A DNA stretch of 15,218 nucleotides from UBA9715 sp045629845 (GTDB lineage: Bacteria; Actinomycetota; Coriobacteriia; Coriobacteriales; Eggerthellaceae): positions 1 to 15,218 of the forward strand of contig JAZQRZ010000099.1 of NCBI GenBank assembly GCA_045629845.1, in the 5' to 3' direction. Under the pieces are notes generated by a model, which saw nothing but the letters and a program-made list of their open reading frames with translations, ran no database searches and had not been told where the DNA came from. Below are positions 13,355 through 15,218 of this stretch, in pieces (the first letter of the stretch is position 1; the number at the start of each line of letters is the position of its first letter). A program made the translations under genes and the position numbers.

Positions 13355-14389
13355 ATGAATATCAAGCAAGAGAGCTTATTTGAGTTCATGGGGCAAGGTG
13401 ATGTCCGCTTCGTCATTCCTGTGTTTCAGCGCGTGTATTCATGGAATGCGAGACAGTGTGAAGAGCTGTGGGATGACGTCATACGCATCGGTCTTGCCGA
13501 TGATGACGAGACTCATTTCTTGGGAATGTTGCTTTACACTGCCGACACACAAGGGTGGGGTGGACTAGAACAGCTTGATGTCATTGATGGGCAACAGCGT
13601 TTAACAACTGCAACGCTGATGTTGTGTGCCTTGGTGCGTTGCCTTGAAGAAGGTGTCTGCAATATCGATGGCATTACTGCTGACATTTTACGCTCGCGCT
13701 ACTTATTAATCAGGAAAGATGGCAATGTAGCTGGCAAGCTTGTCCTTTCCGACATGGATCTTGGCACATTGTACGCAGTTGTTGGAGCGGGGGATATGCC
13801 AGAAGAGCCTGCGGGACGAATCATAGAGAACCTCGAGCTGTTCTACGGAAAGATGTTGCAGCCAGATTTCGATGCCGAACAGTTCTGGCGGGGTTTGAAG
13901 CGTCTTGAGGTCGCATGTGTCTTGCTGGCACCCGAGGATAGCCCGCAGCTCGTGTTTGAGAGTTTGAACTCGAAGGGTATGGCGCTCTCGCTGGCCGATC
14001 GGGTACGTAATCTCGTCGTAGTGACTGACGACAATACTTCTCTTTCAGAGAAAGGCTTGTTCGAGCTAGGTTGGCTCCCGCTCGAGCACACCGTCATCGA
14101 CGCCAACATAGCGGGCTTCGACGTGACAACTGTTCTTGAAGCGTGGCTAGCAGAAAGCTATCGTGACACGCGTATATTCGACAAGAGCGAGGTATACGGC
14201 GTGTTCAAGCTTTATCTACGAGATGTCTGCGCAAATAACCTTGGCAAACTGCTTTCCGATGCACTTGTCTATGCCTGCACACTCATTGCTGATGATGAAT
14301 TGCGTGAGGAAGCTCTCGAGAATGCCAGTCGTTGGACTACTGGCAAGCCTAAAGATCTCATCTCCGAGTACAAAATGTTCGGCGATTAG
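13355..14389 (+). CDS. stand-alone DUF262 protein, second of a tandem pair
   Basis: This 344-residue protein is a paralogue of the preceding gene. Motifs in the same order: IPVFQRVYSW (21-30), LWDDV, HFLGMLLY, VIDGQQRL (76-83) and FESLNSKGMAL (201-211). The last core motif reads ADRVRN (214-219) instead of ADLVRN, and the region after it is shorter and more divergent (VVTDDNTSLSEKG), so this copy may have a different task. No nuclease domain is visible here either. A GTG at 13346 in the same frame is 9 nt earlier; the ATG at 13355 is preferred because AGGTGA lies 7 nt before it and it aligns with the start of the first copy. The 9-nt gap shows that the two are one operon, perhaps forming a heterodimer. 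Confidence 0.9.
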   Translation: MNIKQESLFEFMGQGDVRFVIPVFQRVYSWNARQCEELWDDVIRIGLADDDETHFLGMLLYTADTQGWGGLEQLDVIDGQQRLTTATLMLCALVRCLEEGVCNIDGITADILRSRYLLIRKDGNVAGKLVLSDMDLGTLYAVVGAGDMPEEPAGRIIENLELFYGKMLQPDFDAEQFWRGLKRLEVACVLLAPEDSPQLVFESLNSKGMALSLADRVRNLVVVTDDNTSLSEKGLFELGWLPLEHTVIDANIAGFDVTTVLEAWLAESYRDTRIFDKSEVYGVFKLYLRDVCANNLGKLLSDALVYACTLIADDELREEALENASRWTTGKPKDLISEYKMFGD

Positions 14390-14437
14390 CATAGAGGGTT
14401 TTAGTTCGTGGGTTACATGTGAGCTCTCTTCTTTTAT

Positions 14438-14457
14438 TCTATTGCTATAGCAATAGA
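14438..14457. promoter_or_regulatory. perfect 20-bp palindrome upstream of nrfA
   Basis: TCTATTGCTATAGCAATAGA is a perfect inverted repeat 70 nt before the nrfA start, in the 137-nt stretch after the DUF262 pair. It is A+T-rich with no T-run, so it is more likely an operator for a dimeric regulator than a terminator. The TTG..CAA arms recall CRP/FNR-type sites, but the spacing between arms is 2 bp shorter than TTGAT-N4-ATCAA. Confidence 0.55.
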
Positions 14458-14526
14458 CATTACAACGGTTTTTAGGTATGTTAATCATGTCGAGTTCTGT
14501 GGGCTTTTCCGAGGAAGGGGCCTGCT

Positions 14527-15218
14527 ATGAAGGGCAAGAAGACATTCATCACGGTATGCGTTGTAGTAATCGTGGCGGTGATTGTTGGGATTTCGGCGTG
14601 TTCTCCCAAGGCGAATACTACTCAAGTGGGTAATCCAATGCCTAATGTTGCCCAAGCGGATATTTCGCCTACTCCCGACAAGTATGGCATCGTGAAGGCT
14701 ACGCAGTGGGCTGAAGCCTACCCCTACGAGTACGAGTCGTACCTAGCTAACGCCTTAAACACGCCTCCGGCTGCGGATTATCTGGATAATTCCTATGTTG
14801 CCGAAGGTTATGCCTCCAAGACTGAAGATGTTACGTCGACGCTGCCAGAAGGATTCAAGTACGTTGATGCTGACAAGATGGATTATCTCGAGACGAATCC
14901 CGAGATTAAGATTCTTGGCAAGGGTTACGGTTATGCGAAGTATTACACCGAACCAGCTGGTCATGTGTACTCGCTGTGGACAGTAACGCATAACGGTCGC
15001 GTGGGTGACGGTGTCAAGACGAAGGCTGCTTGTATTACGTGCAAGTCACCGCAATACTCTAACCTGGTCGACAGTGAAGGTGAAGAGGTTCACAAACGGG
15101 CCTTCAATGAGGTCGTTGGAGATTTAGATGAGAACGTCAGCTGCGCAAGCTGCCATGGCAACACGCCTATGGTTGACGGCAAGGTGTATCTCGAAGTTGA
15201 TCGGGCTGAGTGGATTCG
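14527..15218 (+). CDS. nrfA: ammonia-forming cytochrome c nitrite reductase (NrfA), lipoprotein type; 3' end outside window
   Basis: 230 codons are visible, about half of a normal ~480-residue NrfA. The N-terminus (KGKKTF, then hydrophobic 7-21) ends in the lipobox ISAC (22-25), so the enzyme is probably anchored outside the membrane by a lipidated C25. Residue 169 starts CITCK, the CxxCK motif whose lysine coordinates the active-site haem of NrfA; C206-C209-H210 (CASCH) is the second haem site. The EYPYEYES-like stretch and VTHNGRVGD also fit the family. NrfA reduces nitrite to ammonium with six electrons. No nrfH quinol dehydrogenase gene lies upstream; it could be downstream, beyond the window. 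AGGAAGGGG precedes the ATG. Other multihaem reductases also exist in this group of bacteria, but CxxCK argues for NrfA. Confidence 0.9.
   Translation, partial: MKGKKTFITVCVVVIVAVIVGISACSPKANTTQVGNPMPNVAQADISPTPDKYGIVKATQWAEAYPYEYESYLANALNTPPAADYLDNSYVAEGYASKTEDVTSTLPEGFKYVDADKMDYLETNPEIKILGKGYGYAKYYTEPAGHVYSLWTVTHNGRVGDGVKTKAACITCKSPQYSNLVDSEGEEVHKRAFNEVVGDLDENVSCASCHGNTPMVDGKVYLEVDRAEWI

Noticed and set aside
14441..14454. FNR box upstream of nrfA
   Set aside because: TTG and CAA arms are separated by 6 bp rather than the 8 bp of a TTGAT-N4-ATCAA site, so it is listed only as a palindrome.

Overview
The window looks like the chromosome of an anaerobic actinobacterium of the Coriobacteriia (Eggerthellaceae-like). 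This is an inference from three things: moderate G+C, a lipoprotein-type NrfA cytochrome c nitrite reductase, and a LytS-type kinase paired with a SARP-type response regulator. No rRNA, tRNA, CRISPR array or transposase gene was seen.

Left part (1-2099, minus strand): a two-gene unit made of a small DUF3574-like protein followed by a large HD-superfamily phosphohydrolase-like protein that runs off the left edge.

Central part (2187-11439): this appears to be one envelope-stress locus. A six-TM histidine kinase (3760-5055) overlaps by 4 nt a receiver-SARP response regulator (2957-3763). Around this pair lie a DUF5684 four-TM protein, a small four-TM protein and an AIM24/TIGR00266 protein on the minus strand. 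On the plus strand lie a membrane-anchored protein of unknown function, a YdbS/YdbT-like PH-domain pair and a Ser/Ala-rich lipoprotein. Five promoters in this block carry the same 20-nt box, consensus TTTGTAACGNTTRCGTACGC. In every case it sits exactly 9 nt upstream of a TANNNT -10 box. The geometry (GTA-GTA direct repeat of 11 bp, second repeat 8-9 bp from the -10, no proper -35) is what SARP-family activators use, so the local response regulator is the natural candidate to bind it. A second DUF5684 copy (10804-11331, about 87% identical protein) closes the block on the right in the same orientation and has only a decayed version of the box.

Right part (11608-15218): a TetR-family repressor diverges from two tandem stand-alone DUF262 proteins, possibly a defence or nucleic-acid-processing pair. 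The window then ends inside nrfA, encoding the ammonia-forming nitrite reductase as a predicted lipoprotein, with a perfect 20-bp palindrome in its upstream region.

The best candidate for something undescribed is the two-component/SARP regulon around the YdbST, AIM24 and DUF5684 genes. The DUF262 tandem is second.
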